Shown here piece after piece: positions 46,040-56,444 of a stretch of 64,000 bases of DNA. Each line of letters begins with the position of its first letter. Within the stretch, counting starts at the first letter, position 1. The translations under genes and the position numbers were made by a program. The notes beneath the pieces were generated by a model, which did not search any database, was not told the DNA's origin, and saw only the letters and a program-made list of their open reading frames with translations. Location: the NCBI GenBank assembly GCA_028456385.1, contig JALNQF010000017.1, forward strand, positions 186,001 to 250,000. Reading direction: 5' to 3'. This DNA comes from Ophiosphaerella korrae (Eukaryota > Ascomycota > Dothideomycetes > Pleosporales > Phaeosphaeriaceae).

Positions 46040-46436
46040 TACCTCGCAGATTACATTTCGTTTAATCTAAGCCAATATTGCATGTTAAAACCATGCGAGC
46101 TGTTAGTGAACTGGAAAAGTAGGGAAATCGTTCTCCATTTGTTAATGCTAGATGTATACAATAGACAATGTACCAATAAATAATTTAAACCAGAAATCTT
46201 GAATTCCTCCAGTAGTGCTTATTGACACCTCGAGAAAAAGGTTTTGGATAGTGAATTATCCTCCGGCTGCTATACCGCAAGACCGCACGAACTATCGGGT
46301 GTCGAGAGAGCTGATCGAGAAGCCCAGCACCTCAGCACATGGTGACCAACGCCCCGGTGAACTGAATGGGCCCGCTCGGCTTCATATCTTTCATCTGCAA
46401 CTAGCATATTGGTACCGACGCCGCACCGTGGCCACC
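46040..46436. other. Intergenic region between convergent genes
   Basis: Contains the second member of a diverged direct repeat (about 46107-46170). No gene seen. Confidence 0.5.
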
Positions 46437-47251
46437 TTACACAAACATTTTGCCATCTCCGTGGACTTTCTCCACAGTCCAAAGCCAGACCTCGCCCTCC
46501 GCACTCCCAACTTCATGCCCCAAATCCCTTAAGCTCGACTCTATTCCGTCGATCAAATCTACCCCCGGCCTGTCTTGAAACTCATGTACCGCCAACCAAG
46601 TGCTGGGATCAGGACTCGGCGGGTCTTTAGCTGGCAAGCCTTTCGCCATTCTCACTTGAGCATTCGTCCTCGCATACTCGAGGTTACACAAACAAGACGA
46701 AACATGTCCCAGCGTCCTAGAGAGTCGAGAAATTTGTTGTGTGAAGTATGATTCTATTTTTTGGGAGGCGGCTGGTGGTGGTCTGACGCCGCAGGTTAGC
46801 AGGTACTGCACTTGACCTATGACATATTAGCGCTCTGGTGTGTTTTGGTGCTGAAAAGCTAGTCACTATGGTTTGATTTTCGTCCAGTGTTGCTACGCAG
46901 ACTAAGAAAGCTGATGTCAAATTCTGCCAAGTCGTAAATGATGCCTGTGCCGGGAAGGGCTTCACTGTGCACGTTGACTTTGCTGAACTCTTCGCTTAGT
47001 ATGAAGGCGATGTCGTCTAGTGGATAGAACGAGAGGTAGGGCATGGGGTTCGACGAGTGGCTGAGTGAGGCAATTTTGTTGACACCAATGGCCCTGAAGC
47101 CACTGTGTATGCCTGAAGTAGCGACAACTTCTGGCATGTGTTCATTGTCGTACCAGTTTAACAAAGTGTGTTCGTCGAGAACATCTTTTGCTGATGAGGT
47201 GATTTGAGCGCGCACGAAGAGTAGTCCGGGGCCTTTGACAGATTCAGTCAT
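46437..47251 (-). CDS. EthD-like (dimeric alpha/beta barrel type) protein
   Basis: Two exons (47251-46897, 46816-46437) give 244 residues. The start reads GPGLLFVRAQI followed by LLNWYDNEHMPEVVATSGIHSGFRAIG, the pattern (WYDxEHxPxVxxxxG) of small fungal proteins built from EthD-like ferredoxin folds. A second, weaker domain follows (LAVHEFQDRPG). Relatives are often found next to tailoring enzymes in secondary-metabolite loci, where some act as cyclases or decarboxylases. The acceptor after TCATAG keeps the frame (CTG C|GT CAA). No signal peptide or membrane span is present. Confidence 0.68.
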
Positions 47252-47635
47252 GTTGAGAGGCTGGGGTATTTTCCTATAGTTCTGAGGTGACTATTGAGGG
47301 CGATTGACGTGGTGATGCTCTGGCTTTGGAACATCGTGCTCATGGTTGTTGTGACTGTCGGATGCTCGGATCATGCCGCGCCCGATCCACATGGTAGAAG
47401 TTACCCCGCGTGCCAACAACCCCATGCACTCATATGTAGTTGCATGCAGAACTTGTTCTTTTCCCATAAAAGTAGCATATCGGCCTTGAATGATGGATAT
47501 AAATCATGGTTTGTGGAAGTTTCCCATCTGACCTCTATTTTCTGGTCACCTGAAACCTAATTCTAAAACGTACAAGATGAATATACAAGAGGAAATGCAC
47601 TAGGAAAGAACATGAAAGCTAACTGTGGGTCTTGG
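47252..47635. other. Intergenic region
   Basis: Promoter of the EthD-like gene and 3' flank of the thioesterase gene. Nothing recognised. Confidence 0.5.
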
Positions 47636-48146
47636 CTATAGCTTTGGCTTGGTTACGAGGAGCTGCTCCAAGCCTTCCTTCAGCTCGTCGGCCATACCAG
47701 ACGGGGCCGGCCTGCGAGACTCACGGTCTACGAAGACGTGGACGAACTGGCCAACGGCTTTGACCTGATCGTGGCCGCGCTCGAAAACACCGATCTCATA
47801 GGTGACGGAGCTTTTGCCGAGCTTGTTGACGCGTAGGGCCAGGTCGACGAGGGCAGGGAACTCGATGGGGGCAAAATAGTCGCAGTGCGAATGCACGACA
47901 AGGCCGATTTGGGCAGAAGTGGGAGGATGTAAGCCGCAGTGGCTGATGAGATAGGTATTAACTACCGAGTCGAAGAGGAAGTAGTAGATGGAGTTGTTGA
48001 GGTGGTGGTACATGTCATTGTCGCTCCTTCTGGCGGTCAGTTGGTGCCAGGGTAGGCGGGAGGGGCAAATATTACCATCGTGTACGGTACTCAAGCTCGA
48101 ACTTGTAGTCGCTTCTTCCACGCGCCTTGGCCGAGTCCGAAGCCAT
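47636..48146 (-). CDS. Hotdog-fold acyl-CoA thioesterase (4HBT family)
   Basis: Two exons (48146-48076, 48026-47636) encode 153 residues, the usual size for a single hotdog domain. The join restores RTRWSDNDMYHHLNNSIYYFLFDSVVN, where the D-x-D/H-x-x-H-x-N pattern marks the 4HBT active-site helix. IGLVVHSHCDYFAPIEFP and the strand YEIGVFERGHDQVKAVGQFVHVFVD complete the fold. Members hydrolyse acyl-CoA thioesters. The acceptor is AAG, because the CAG three bases earlier would create a stop. A longer open frame continues upstream without splicing, but it is antisense to the neighbour and not coding. Confidence 0.87.
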
Positions 48147-48154
48147 GTTATTGC

Positions 48155-48217
48155 ATGTTGGATGTTGGATGTTGGATGTTGGATGCTGGATGCTGGATGC
48201 TGGATGCTGGATGCTGG
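48155..48217. repeat. Heptamer minisatellite between divergent genes
   Basis: Nine perfect 7-base units: four ATGTTGG followed by five ATGCTGG. The array starts nine bases upstream of the thioesterase ATG (minus strand) and about 150 bases before the chosen pseudouridine synthase start (plus strand). On the plus strand it is open in one frame as MLDVGCW/MLDAGCW units. Confidence 0.95.
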
Positions 48218-48370
48218 ATTGCATGTCGTCAAGTCAACCTCGGCTCGCCAAAGAATGCTGTGTCTGTGTCTGACGTCTGCCCACACCAAATCAGCATCCT
48301 CGCCGTGGCGCCCTCTCCCCGAATCCTCGCGTACCTGGCGTCCAAGGGCCGGCTGCCTGTGTCGCCCTCG

Positions 48371-49765
48371 ATGGCCTTGGTGCCGTCGCCATGTGAGCCA
48401 GGCTCTAAATACGCGCCACTGCCCGACGACAAATTCCCGTGGAAAGCGCCCCCCGCAGTGGCCATCACGCCCTGCGATCCCTGGCCGCCGCCGTACTATC
48501 TCGAGGACGGGCTGCGCAAGGTCACGCCCTACCACTTCACCTACAACACCTTCTGCAAGCAGCGGTGGCGGGGCCGCCAGATCCTCGACATCTTTGCGAG
48601 CGAGTTCCGCGACCGCCCCGCCGAATACTACCAGCAGGCCATTCTCGACGGCCGCGTCGTCGTCAACGGCCAGCCCGTGCCCAGCACCAGCACCATCATC
48701 AACAACGGCGACGTCATCTCCCACACCCTGCACCGCCACGAGCCGCCGTGCACGTCGACGCCCATTGGCATCGTCCACGAGGATGACAACCTCATTGTCA
48801 TCAACAAGCCGGCCGGCATGCCCGTGCACCCCGCCGGGCGCTACAACTTCAACTCCATCATCGAGATCATGCGCGCCGACCGCGGCTATGGCTGGAATCC
48901 TCTGCCCTGCAACCGCCTGGACCGGCTGACGAGCGGCATCATGTTCATTGGCAAGCACAAGCAGGCGGCCGAGGACATGAGTGCCCAGATACGCGGCCGC
49001 ACAGTGAAGAAGGAATACATCACCCGCGTCGTTGGCGAGTTCCCTGAGGGCGACATCGTCTGCGAGAAGCCCATCCTCCAGATCAGCCCCAAACTCGGCT
49101 TGAACCGCGTGCGCGCCAACGGCAAGGAAGCATTGACCGTCTTCAGACGGCTTGCCTACTACCCGCCCAAGCCCCATCACACGGCGCCTGATGGGCAAAA
49201 TGGCACTGCCACAAACCCCGAAGGCCAGCCGTGGAAGAAACTGCACGGCTACTCCATCGTTCGTTGCTTCCCCGTGACAGGGCGCACCCACCAACTTCGC
49301 GTGCATCTGCAATTCCTCGGCCACCCCATCTCCAACGACCCCATCTACGCCAACCAGCGCGTATTTGGGCCCTCGCTTGGACGCGGCCACTCCGAGGCTG
49401 AGAATGACGAGGATATTATGTCACGCCTCTCGCGCATGGGCAAGGAAGACATTGCCGATGCCGTGGCCTACCACGACGAAATGGTCGAGGCGTATGAGAA
49501 GCGCAAGGCTGAGCGCATGACTGGCGAAACCTGCAAGATATGCGATACCCCTCTCTACAGTGACCCAGGCACGCACGAACTGGGCATATACCTCCATGCG
49601 CGGAGATACAGGTGTGAGGAGGGCAAATGGGACTATGAGACTGGGCTGCCAGACTGGGCCTTGCCGCCGCCTGGCTACCAAGGGCCTACAGAGAGTACCG
49701 AGGAGACCGACCCCTTGGCTGTGGACCTGGAGAAGCTGGGTCTCGAGGATGGAAAAGAGACCTGA
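48371..49765 (+). CDS. RluA-type RNA pseudouridine synthase (Pus9/Rib2 type)
   Basis: From the ATG at 48371 the protein has 464 residues, close to yeast Pus9; the frame is open upstream to 48080 through the heptamer array. The conserved opening is PPPYYLEDGLRKVTPYHFTY, followed by an S4-like RNA-binding region (RPAEYYQQAILDGRVVVNGQ). The RluA catalytic motif is NRLDRLTSG, with the Asp as nucleophile, and the terminal synthase motif is FPVTGRTHQLRVHLQFLGHPI. It isomerises uridine to pseudouridine, in the family typically U32 of tRNAs. The C-terminus adds a CKICDT...LHARRYRC region with Cys and His that could bind a metal ion. No intron is seen. The start is uncertain. Confidence 0.9.
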   Translation: MALVPSPCEPGSKYAPLPDDKFPWKAPPAVAITPCDPWPPPYYLEDGLRKVTPYHFTYNTFCKQRWRGRQILDIFASEFRDRPAEYYQQAILDGRVVVNGQPVPSTSTIINNGDVISHTLHRHEPPCTSTPIGIVHEDDNLIVINKPAGMPVHPAGRYNFNSIIEIMRADRGYGWNPLPCNRLDRLTSGIMFIGKHKQAAEDMSAQIRGRTVKKEYITRVVGEFPEGDIVCEKPILQISPKLGLNRVRANGKEALTVFRRLAYYPPKPHHTAPDGQNGTATNPEGQPWKKLHGYSIVRCFPVTGRTHQLRVHLQFLGHPISNDPIYANQRVFGPSLGRGHSEAENDEDIMSRLSRMGKEDIADAVAYHDEMVEAYEKRKAERMTGETCKICDTPLYSDPGTHELGIYLHARRYRCEEGKWDYETGLPDWALPPPGYQGPTESTEETDPLAVDLEKLGLEDGKET

Positions 49766-50121
49766 TGATGCTCTGGTTGCATCATATATACCTTTGTCAT
49801 GTGTGCACTCAAGATACCCAATTCCAACTCTTGTCTTCATGTTGAATCAAGTCGACTGCACAGTCATGAAAATTTTCAGAACTGCAGACTCTTCTATTCA
49901 AGGGCTTCTGTACCATATGTGGCTCCGTGGCAGGACTGTTATGCTTTCCTCATACGGCATGGCTCCCGACGTCATGACCATAGAGGGGGCATGACATGGT
50001 CCACCCCACTTCTTTATATTGACGCTACTCAAGACAGACATAAAAGAACCAGATTGCTTAATTTTCTCGCAAAACTGCCCATCATCACATTCAACTCACA
50101 AGATACTAGTAATCAATCAAA
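49766..50121. other. Intergenic region
   Basis: 3' flank of the pseudouridine synthase gene and promoter of the oxidoreductase gene. No other feature. Confidence 0.5.
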
Positions 50122-51202
50122 ATGGCCGTCAGCATAGCTCTCATTGGTAGCGGCATCTTCGCAAAAGAGGAGCTTTTACCTGCCATCCAGGCAACCCCCT
50201 TGTTGGACTTAAAAGCAATCTACTCGCGCTCTCTCAAGTCTACCAAGTCACTTTCTGAACACCTATCCGATATCGAGCTCTACAGTGACGATTCAGAAGG
50301 CAAGACCTTCAACGACCTACTGAAACGAGACGATATCAAAGGCTTCGTAATTGCGTAAGCCATTCTTGACTACGAGAACAGCAATCAAAAGCCAACTAAT
50401 CTACAGTCTTCCCATACTCGCACAACCGGCCTACATCAAAAAAGCCTTGGCAGCAGGCAAGCATGTGATCGCCGAAAAGCCCATAGCCAAAGACCTATCC
50501 ACAGCCCAAGAACTGCTCAGGTGGACTCAGGATCCTTCCAACACCAACTCAGTCTACACTGTGGCTGAGAATTTCCGCTTCCTCGACTCTTTCATCTACG
50601 CTTCCCAGGCTGTTTCCTCGCTAGGCCGCATTTTGACGTTCCGAACACGTGCAGCATCATTTGTGCAGCCAGGCGCAAAGTACTATGAGACAAATTGGCG
50701 CAAGACACCAGAGTACCAAGGTGGCTTCCTCCTAGACGGTGGAGTGCACTTTGCAGCCGGCACACGACTCCTGTTAGGTGGAGGCAGGGAGAGAGTCAAG
50801 GCTATCAGCGCATTCACGACTCAGTTGCAACAGCATCTTCCGCCTGTTGATACATTGAATGCTACACTCCTGCTTAGTAACGGTGCATCAGGCACGTTGT
50901 CGATATCCTTTGGTACCACAGACACAGGGTCTGAGTACCTCATTGCATGCGAGAAAGGTAGCGTGCACGTATCAAGGGGTAAAGTGGTTGTCACCAAGGG
51001 CGGCACAGTATCAGAAGAGAGGGAATTCAAAAATGAGGGATCTGGTGTCAAGCAAGAGATCAAAGCTTGGGCGGAGAGTCTGGAAAGCGGCAAGTGGAAC
51101 CCGGCACAGAGCCCGGATGAGGCACTAAGAGACTTGGAAATCATCGAGAGTGCACTGCAAAGTGGTGAGCAGGGTGGAAAAGTTATTGAACTGAAGCTAT
51201 AA
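50122..51202 (+). CDS. Gfo/Idh/MocA-family NAD(P)-dependent oxidoreductase
   Basis: Two exons (50122-50354, 50407-51202) give 342 residues. The N-terminal Rossmann motif is ALIGSGIFAKEELLPAI (GxGxxx), followed by LKAIYSRS. The family's EKP motif is in HVIAEKPIAKD near residue 107, and the C-terminal domain strand GGFLLDGGVHFAAGTRLLLG carries the usual DGGVH active-site segment. Members oxidise or reduce sugars, inositols and related compounds, or act on dihydrodiols. The substrate here cannot be inferred. The intron has a CTAAT branch and CTACAG acceptor. A C-terminal cluster of charged residues is normal. Confidence 0.9.
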
Positions 51203-52161
51203 GTGCATGGAAATCATCTCGGGAGGCCTGAGACAAGTCATAGCTCAAGCAGGATGAAATGCGGCTCTGCGGCTTCCTCCCGATGCAAGCAAATAAAACT
51301 CCTTGGTAGTGCCGATATTATAACTTGAATCTCCTTGGCTTGTATGTCAGGTAGAGTGAGACGGCAAGCTTCCAATGGCAATGGATGCGCCGTAACAGGA
51401 GATCCAAGCCTTCTGACCCCTGCTCCACAATTGGTGCAAGGGCCACCACCGTCTTGGTCCGATCAACATCCAGCACCAATTTCGGCGCTGCAAGAATGGG
51501 TGCAGAAACTCGTGAATCTCGTACCCTACTCGATCATCACTAGTTTTGGTCTCGGCATCTTGCGACACACCCCGCATCCCTTTTCTATCCAAACTGCTCC
51601 ATGACGTTTGCTATGCCGATCAGGTGAGCATATCACCGAAACCCAGCTTCGACACGATGCGCAAACAAGGAACAATCACTCCTTTGGCCCCCTCCGCACC
51701 AGCGCTGTGCGTGGAAAAGAAGTCCGGGAAAACGGGGAGATGAGAAGAAGAGGCTGTGATTTGCGGTTCGCTGTCACGTTCTACACGATAATTATCCGGC
51801 ACATCGGTTCTGAGAGACTGACCGGCACGGCGCACACGATTTGCACATGCTTTCCCACGGAGCGATGGTGAGTGTATGCCTTGCCTGACCTCACGAGAGT
51901 ATAGCCTGAGTGGGTGCCCGAAACGGTAAATCCCTCAGCCAGGTTATGACTCCACACCTGTGACTATTCGCTTATCGTGTATAAGAAGCGCATCCCATCA
52001 CGCGCATCCTTTCTAGAACACTAAAGAATTTCCCACGCATCCATTCAATTGCTTTTTGAACTATCAAACATCCTCGGTCCAAGTAAACAACCTTAAAAAC
52101 ACCCATTCACCCCCATACACTCTTCCATCACACCACATCACATCACATCACATAATCCATC
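51203..52161. other. Intergenic region, about 1 kb
   Basis: Nothing convincing is seen up to 52050. At 52130-52160 there is a short CATCA microrepeat just before the next ATG. Confidence 0.5.
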
Positions 52162-52511
52162 ATGCCGCCAGTCAGCCAATTTCCACCCGCCCGCGTCTTC
52201 CTCAAAAACCCTGCCTCCTCATCGACAGTGGTGAATACAGCTTCTGCAGCGGCACGCAGGTCGACATTGACGACACCGCTCAGCCCATGCTTCACAACAT
52301 CATCGTCGACGGCCACCGCTTCATCACGATCTCTCACTTCAACGTCACAAAATGGGGCGCAGGCGACCGGAATAAGAAGATCGGAAACGAATGCTTAAAA
52401 TGCCATACATTTCTATCCCCCATGCTATTTGCATACATTGGTGCAGGCGAATTCGCAATTGTGAAGCTATCTGCGCCGGATGCAGATGGATCCATTGATG
52501 AGCCAGGGTAG
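52162..52511 (+). CDS. Small gene of uncertain frame
   Basis: An ATG at 52162 opens a Ser/Thr-rich 78-residue frame that stops at 52398. The overlapping +1 frame, open from 52056 to 52511, has a more protein-like sequence from about 52215 (IDSGEYSFCSGTQVDIDD, NIIVDGHRFITISHFNVTKWG) but no ATG of its own. A short N-terminus MPPVSQFPPARVFLKNP joined to the second frame near 52212 would give about a 116-residue protein, so either a frameshift or an unrecognised small intron is possible. No known family is identified. Confidence 0.35.
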
Positions 52512-53168
52512 GATATAGAGCAGGGGATCAGCGCGAATACATTATGCGTGGTGGGATGAGGAGGATAGAAGATTGTGCGAAAGAAAAAAAACATTTAGAT
52601 ATTTATGATACCCTAGGTTCTCGATAGCCGATCTTCAATGAATAACACGTTTGGGCAGTACTATGTACTTACCTATCTATCATGGCTTCGCGTTTTATTT
52701 AATCACCATTAGCTGGCCGCTGTTGTCTAGTGTGATTAAACGGCACTGATTGGTGAGGTGTAGCACGCGCGGACCCATGATTAGGTAGGCCTGAAAGCAG
52801 AACGAACGTGAGGACATGGGTTACGTGACGTGGATACCCGACGATGAGTTTCTCGTGTTTCTACCCAGGTACTGAGCTTCTCTTTCATCATTTGATTAAG
52901 CATTTAAAGAAAATAGTGGCCCGGCCAGAACCTATGGCTGTTCTCCCAAAAGTGGAGGCGCACATGCATCGAATCAATGCTTCCAATTCAATCAGACAAC
53001 GACTAATCATGACAAGCTAGAAGATTTCATAAAAGTGAAGCGGTGAGCTGACTGTAGATGATGCAACATTCAATGCCGCAAATACTTGACAATCACCCTA
53101 CAGTTATTTTCTCGAAATATTCCAAAGACCTAGATGAAGGTTATACCATTTCATTCACTTTGAATGAT
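52512..53168. other. Intergenic region
   Basis: 3' flanks of the uncertain small gene and of the O-methyltransferase gene. No feature recognised. Confidence 0.5.
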
Positions 53169-54614
53169 TTATTCCCTCCACACAGCCTCAAGTACACACA
53201 TGAAGCTCAACGGGTCAGCATCTACCCTAACAACATCATACCGCTCGTCTGCCTGCTTGAACAACTCCTTCCACGCTGTCACTGGCCTCTCTTTCGCATT
53301 GAATAGAGCCATCATGCGTAGATCTGTTGCTGTACCAAAGCCCTGAATACTTCTCGGCAGTTCCACTTCACTCGGTTCTTGCTTGCCCACGTAATCAATG
53401 AACACAACTCTCGCGCCAGGCCTCAAGGCTGGGACCAGGGCCCGGAGAATTGCAACCGATTCAACGTCAGGCCAGTCGTGCAGGATCCATTTGAGCATAT
53501 AGATATCTGCCGTGACGGGTTGAGGCTCGAAGAGGTTGTGCGTCTTGAAGGACACGCGGGAACGCAGGTCCTGTGGGAATTCTTTTTCGAACACAGGAGC
53601 AACTTCTGGCAAGTCTTCGACGACGATCTTGAGGTTGGGGAATTTGCGTGCAAGGACCGCATCGTCGTGTCCAGCTGATCCACCGAGCTGCCATTTATTA
53701 GTGCTTGCTGTGTATAGGGAGACTCATGCTCATAAGGGTAAGCAGAGTATTAGACTCACGTCAACAACAGTAACATCTCCTGCCCCTGCCCAATCTACAG
53801 CATTGAAGACGATATTCTCGGTGTTGAAAAGATCCTTGATATATGCCATGAATTTGACAAAGTTCCTTTGTCGCCATCCTTTCGATTTGGTCTCATGGCC
53901 CACCTCGCCAGCCGCAACACCATCATTCTCAATGAAGTCCCAACTGTTCTCAAAGTCGCCCCATACGCCACCAGAATGGCACAGTTTGAACGCCGTCTCT
54001 TTCATGTTCTTAGTAATCTCAGGCCTCCCTTGGCTATAGCGCCGAAGTGCTTCAGGCAAGACAAACATTGGCGGGCCTGTCTCATCGAGGACCATCTGGA
54101 CGAGCGCAACGAGGCCGGAATCCTTTGCCAGAGCAGCAGAGCGAGATGTATGACGGACAGACGTTGATAGTGGCGAGGACTTAGCGAAGAATCGCATCGT
54201 GATAGCATGGTCCAGAACACGCGATACAACCTCTACTGGAAGTTGAGTCTTCTTTGCAATTTCCCCATAGCTAGCTTCGCCGTCTAATGGGATTGCATTC
54301 CAAAAGTTGAACTGATTGAGTATATTCAGGCACGAAGCGTCAGGAATAGCCATATGGACGTAATTGAAAACACTCTCACTTGGCCCTTGACTGAGAATCC
54401 ACATATCCTTGAGCGCATCTTCAAGTAGTTGGCGTGTCATGAACAGATCCCCAGGAAGACGCTCGTATTTGATCGGGCTGTCTGCCTCCAGTGTAACGGG
54501 CTGAACGTTCTCAGCTTCTAGCTGTTTGGTCATTTCAGCTGCCAGCTCTTTGATTTGATCAGCGAGACTATTGAGAGTAGCGATTTCTCGCTGTTGCTGG
54601 TGTATGGACCCCAT
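53169..54614 (-). CDS. Class II (COMT-like) SAM-dependent O-methyltransferase
   Basis: Two exons (54614-53760, 53687-53169) give 457 residues. The N-terminal half is a dimerisation/winged-helix region (IPLDGEASYGEIAKKTQLPVEVVSRVLDHAITMRFF). The SAM site is rebuilt across the intron as VTVVDLGGSAGHDD (motif I), followed by LKIVVEDLPEV. MLKWILHDWPDVE contains the HDW catalytic His of this group. The family methylates hydroxyls of phenolics and polyketides and is common in fungal secondary metabolism. The C-terminal run VRVDADPLSFMCVLEAVWRE is typical. No PKS or NRPS gene lies in the window, so its substrate is open. Confidence 0.9.
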
Positions 54615-56444
54615 CTTGAAATGCTTCTTTTTGTACCTGACAAGAGAGAGGATGGAAAACGAGATACACAAAGGCCTCCCGAGGCACGGGAGAGAGCGCG
54701 TGAACTCATATATAGTTGAATCTTGCCGTCATCGGCGCCCACGACAGGCCAACCCTCCCACGTCGAACCTAGCTGCCTTTTCCACGTGAAACCCATATTT
54801 TCTCCGAAGGTAGTTGTGATTGGCCATTTGAAGTAGTGAAATGGACAATGATTGGATGCAGCGTCGGAAGCTATGGGGATGATGAGATGATCTTATCAAT
54901 CAGATAAGATTTTTTCACATCTAGCGCTGGGCGCCAAGATGTACCATCACCAGCTGCCATATCAAGCAAAATGTCCTGATGATGTGTGCGTTGAGGATAC
55001 GAGTCTGGCGGGCCGAATCGGAGGGGTATGAGTGATGTCACCAGCTTCAAGACTAGGGTTGGCATTTTCAGACAGGCCATGATTTGCAAAGTCTGAACTT
55101 GTCCAACTATCTGGATACCTCGGTACCCACTGTGATTTATAACTTCGTATGTAGGGAAATATCATAAAATGCGAGATTTACACACTTTGAACTCTACAGA
55201 CAATTAGGCGGTCGAAAAATATTCAATCCTAGGCGTGGGAAAACTAAGCGGCTTGGAGACATCCATGGCTTAGAAAATGCCTCTGCGGGCAGTAGAAAAG
55301 TGCTCCCCAAACCAACCCTCGATTTCTCTCTCCTAGGCTATTTGTGTAGAAAAGCTATCTCGTGAACTTATAGCCTTGGTTTTCTTTCTTGGGGTTGATG
55401 CAATACCGCTTTTCAGTTCCTTCCTACCTAGGTGTTTTGCTCCCAGGCTTTCAGGCTTTGAGCCAATGCTCGCTTTGCCAGATGCATGACTTTGTCTCTG
55501 TCATACTGCATACTAAATCACTTTTTAGTTTCACCTCAGACTGATAGGGTGTTATGAACGTGCTTAGAAAATATCGCACTCGGTCTGAGCCACTAGCAGG
55601 ACAATAGCGTTGCAGAAGTATTTAGGAAATACCTTCAAATCAAATTTATCTACGTAGCTGTTCACATAGCCATCGCTCCCTAAACAGAATTCATACTCTA
55701 AACTCAATAAACAAACACAATGTTTATTAAGGTCTAGATTCCTAGGGAGGACGGGTCTCGCGCGTCACCAAAGTCTAGTTCTCCAAAGAAACTTGGTTGC
55801 ATTTCCCGTTGCATACCTACGCATCGACATAGTATGCCAAGTGTGACAGTGCCTATCCAAATATACCTACTGCACGACCCTCAAATTCATTTCACGCACC
55901 AATCCTCTCCACCCTTTACCATTTATTTTCTTAACCCCCTTCGCACAGATCTCAGGCAAGCATCCGCATCCAGCGGAACCACCCCCCGCTAGCGTATTGC
56001 CTAGAAATAGCGGCCAAATCCAGACTCAGAGTAACACTGCGTGTTAGGTATCATTCGGTATATCCCGAAAGATCAGCCCGTCTAACCCAAAACAGATACA
56101 TGCTTCACGTGCCAAGCCATGACACAAGCCTGCACCCTTCATGTATTTAGGTAGAAGCCCCTAGGTTCCTTGTGGTCTGCAAAACGTATGTATTCTCTCT
56201 CCACTCAATCCTTTGACGTCTCGCTATGCGATAATTACCTATCGTGCCATGTCATATGTGGCAAGTACACATCTACATGTTCATCTATGTCTATTATGCA
56301 CGCTCAAAATGCCCGCACATTCGCACCATCCCATTCATTCACGAAACCTCTGCGCCAAGAAACGCCACCGCACACGTGCTACCCAATAACTTTCAGACAG
56401 TAACAAAACGTGCTTCCTGTACAGTATATCCCTTCTCTCTTTCA
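54615..56444. other. Intergenic region, about 1.8 kb
   Basis: Promoter of the O-methyltransferase gene, with CACGTG at about 54783, and 3' flank of the Nha1 gene. Frames on both strands are short. A gene on either strand was searched for and not found. Confidence 0.5.

Noticed and set aside
48027..49390. Long minus-strand frame extending the thioesterase to 584 residues
   Set aside because: Only the last 130 residues are thioesterase. The rest is antisense to the pseudouridine synthase, and an intron with a restored hotdog motif plus a proper ATG exon explains the gene better.
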